The position numbers and the translations under genes are program-made. 5,715 nucleotides of DNA from an uncultured Chloroflexota bacterium. GTDB lineage: Bacteria; Chloroflexota; Anaerolineae; Caldilineales; Caldilineaceae. The stretch is from the NCBI GenBank assembly GCA_903858085.1, contig CAIOHJ010000266.1, positions 1-5,715 on the forward strand, read 5' to 3'. Positions 4,984 to 5,715 of the stretch are shown here, piece by piece; the stretch's first letter is position 1; every line of letters starts with the position of its first letter. The notes beneath the pieces were generated by a model. That model was not told the DNA's origin and searched no databases. It was given only the letters and a program-made list of their open reading frames with translations.

Positions 4984-5715
4984 GCCTTGTTTTCATCAGC
5001 AACCGCACTCATCGCCACATTATTGCCCAGGAAGGACGCCAGCATCCGTTCCGTCGTAGGTCTGGCTGTGCCACGTTTCGGATTACCGGCAAAAACGCCT
5101 TTCAACTCAGACTGTTCTTTGGCAAGAGCTTCTCGGGCGAGAGAATCGCCCAAGGCCAGCAGTCGTGCACACAGGGTCAGGAAATGAAAGAGACCCTCCG
5201 CATGGTCATCCCGTTGGATGTAGAGCGGCGTAATGGAGAGGAACTTACCCTGCAAACGCCGGAAGATGTTCTCCTCAATGTACTGGTCTCGGTAGGCCAA
5301 GACCGCTGTGGAGAGGGAGAGACGCTCCGGCGGCGCATTGGTGGCATAGATACGCCAGCCAGCCTGAAACTCGGCGGCTGCGATTGCCTTCAGGTTGCAC
5401 CGGACAGTCAAATGAAAGCGCACCTTGCGTTCTGTGTGGGCTGGCGTGTCTAGATGACGGCGCACCTGCCGTTCTTCCACCTCGGCTTGATAGTCCAGGT
5501 GAAAGAGTCCCTGCACCCGATACTGCTTTTCGATGCGCTCAATCGCAGCGAGCAAAGTGCCTTCCTCCTTGATGTGACGTTTCCCCCGTTGCCGAGCGGG
5601 CGTCAATTGGCCTGGCGCCGCTTCTGCTTTGTCCAATCGTTCTTGCAGACTAGCTTGCACGGTCTTGACATCGCTCAAGGAACGCACTCCCAGCAGCCGT
5701 TCCTCCCAAACGACC
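4917..5715 (-). pseudogene. IS1634-like transposase, C-terminal part, runs off the right edge
   Basis: The frame is open from the window edge (VVWEERLLGVRSLSDV...), so the 5' end is outside. Recognisable parts are the helical segment SLQERLDKAEAAPGQLTPAR, a strand-rich block ending AAAEFQAGWRIYATNAPPER, and the third catalytic region, AYRDQYIEENIFRRLQG. In that region one of the adjacent Glu residues (about 5271-5276) should complete the DDE triad. PLYIQRDDHAEGLFHFLTL and FAGNPKRGTARPTTERMLASF follow. The Lys usual in 'RLKG' is Gln here. Family resemblance fades after about 5027; the tail to the stop at 4917-4919 overlaps the PIN pseudogene tail-to-tail and is probably not native. It may be a truncated or decayed copy; whether the N-terminal half survives beyond the window cannot be seen. 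It belongs to the same broad family as the fragment at 3160-3642, but the order along the strand rules out one simple gene. Confidence 0.8.

Overview
The window looks like a piece of a decayed, mobile-element-rich accessory island from a GC-rich bacterium. Chloroflexota is the best guess. It rests on the kind of DUF4277/IS1634-like transposase, the AAA-DUF4143 ATPase and the antitoxin ending in 'EKYG'; it is inference from family resemblance, because no rRNA or housekeeping gene is present.

Layout, left to right. Positions 1-547 hold no convincing gene, but contain an imperfect 38-nt tandem repeat and copy A of a 116-bp repeat (278-393). Next is a toxin-antitoxin (TA) operon on the + strand: an intact antitoxin (548-811) followed by a PIN toxin that keeps only its first eight codons. 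There the sequence switches to the N-terminal piece of an ISAzo13-type transposase on the - strand (about 836-1097). A perfect 34-bp palindrome (1178-1211) follows. A complete AAA-14/DUF4143 ATPase lies on the - strand (1294-2547). Upstream of it is the C-terminal remnant of an unrecognised helical protein (2610-~3160), fused at its broken end to the N-terminal piece of an IS1634-like transposase (~3160-3642). Positions 3643-4025 have no confident gene. Copy B of the 116-bp repeat (4031-4146) leads into a second TA operon on the + strand. Its Phd/YefM antitoxin (4221-4568) is intact, and its COG1569-type PIN toxin (4565-4983) is broken by a frameshift. The C-terminal part of another IS1634-like transposase (4917-5715, - strand) runs off the right edge.

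How it fits together: the only genes that look whole are the ATPase and the two antitoxins. Both toxins are dead by independent lesions, one by insertion or recombination and one by a small deletion. Both TA operons sit just downstream of the same 116-bp repeat in the same orientation, which brackets about 3.6 kb as a direct repeat. This suggests a TA-bearing unit that spread or recombined through that repeat and is now decaying. I did not find a clearly new multi-gene system. The repeat-TA association and the paired toxin loss are the observations most worth following.
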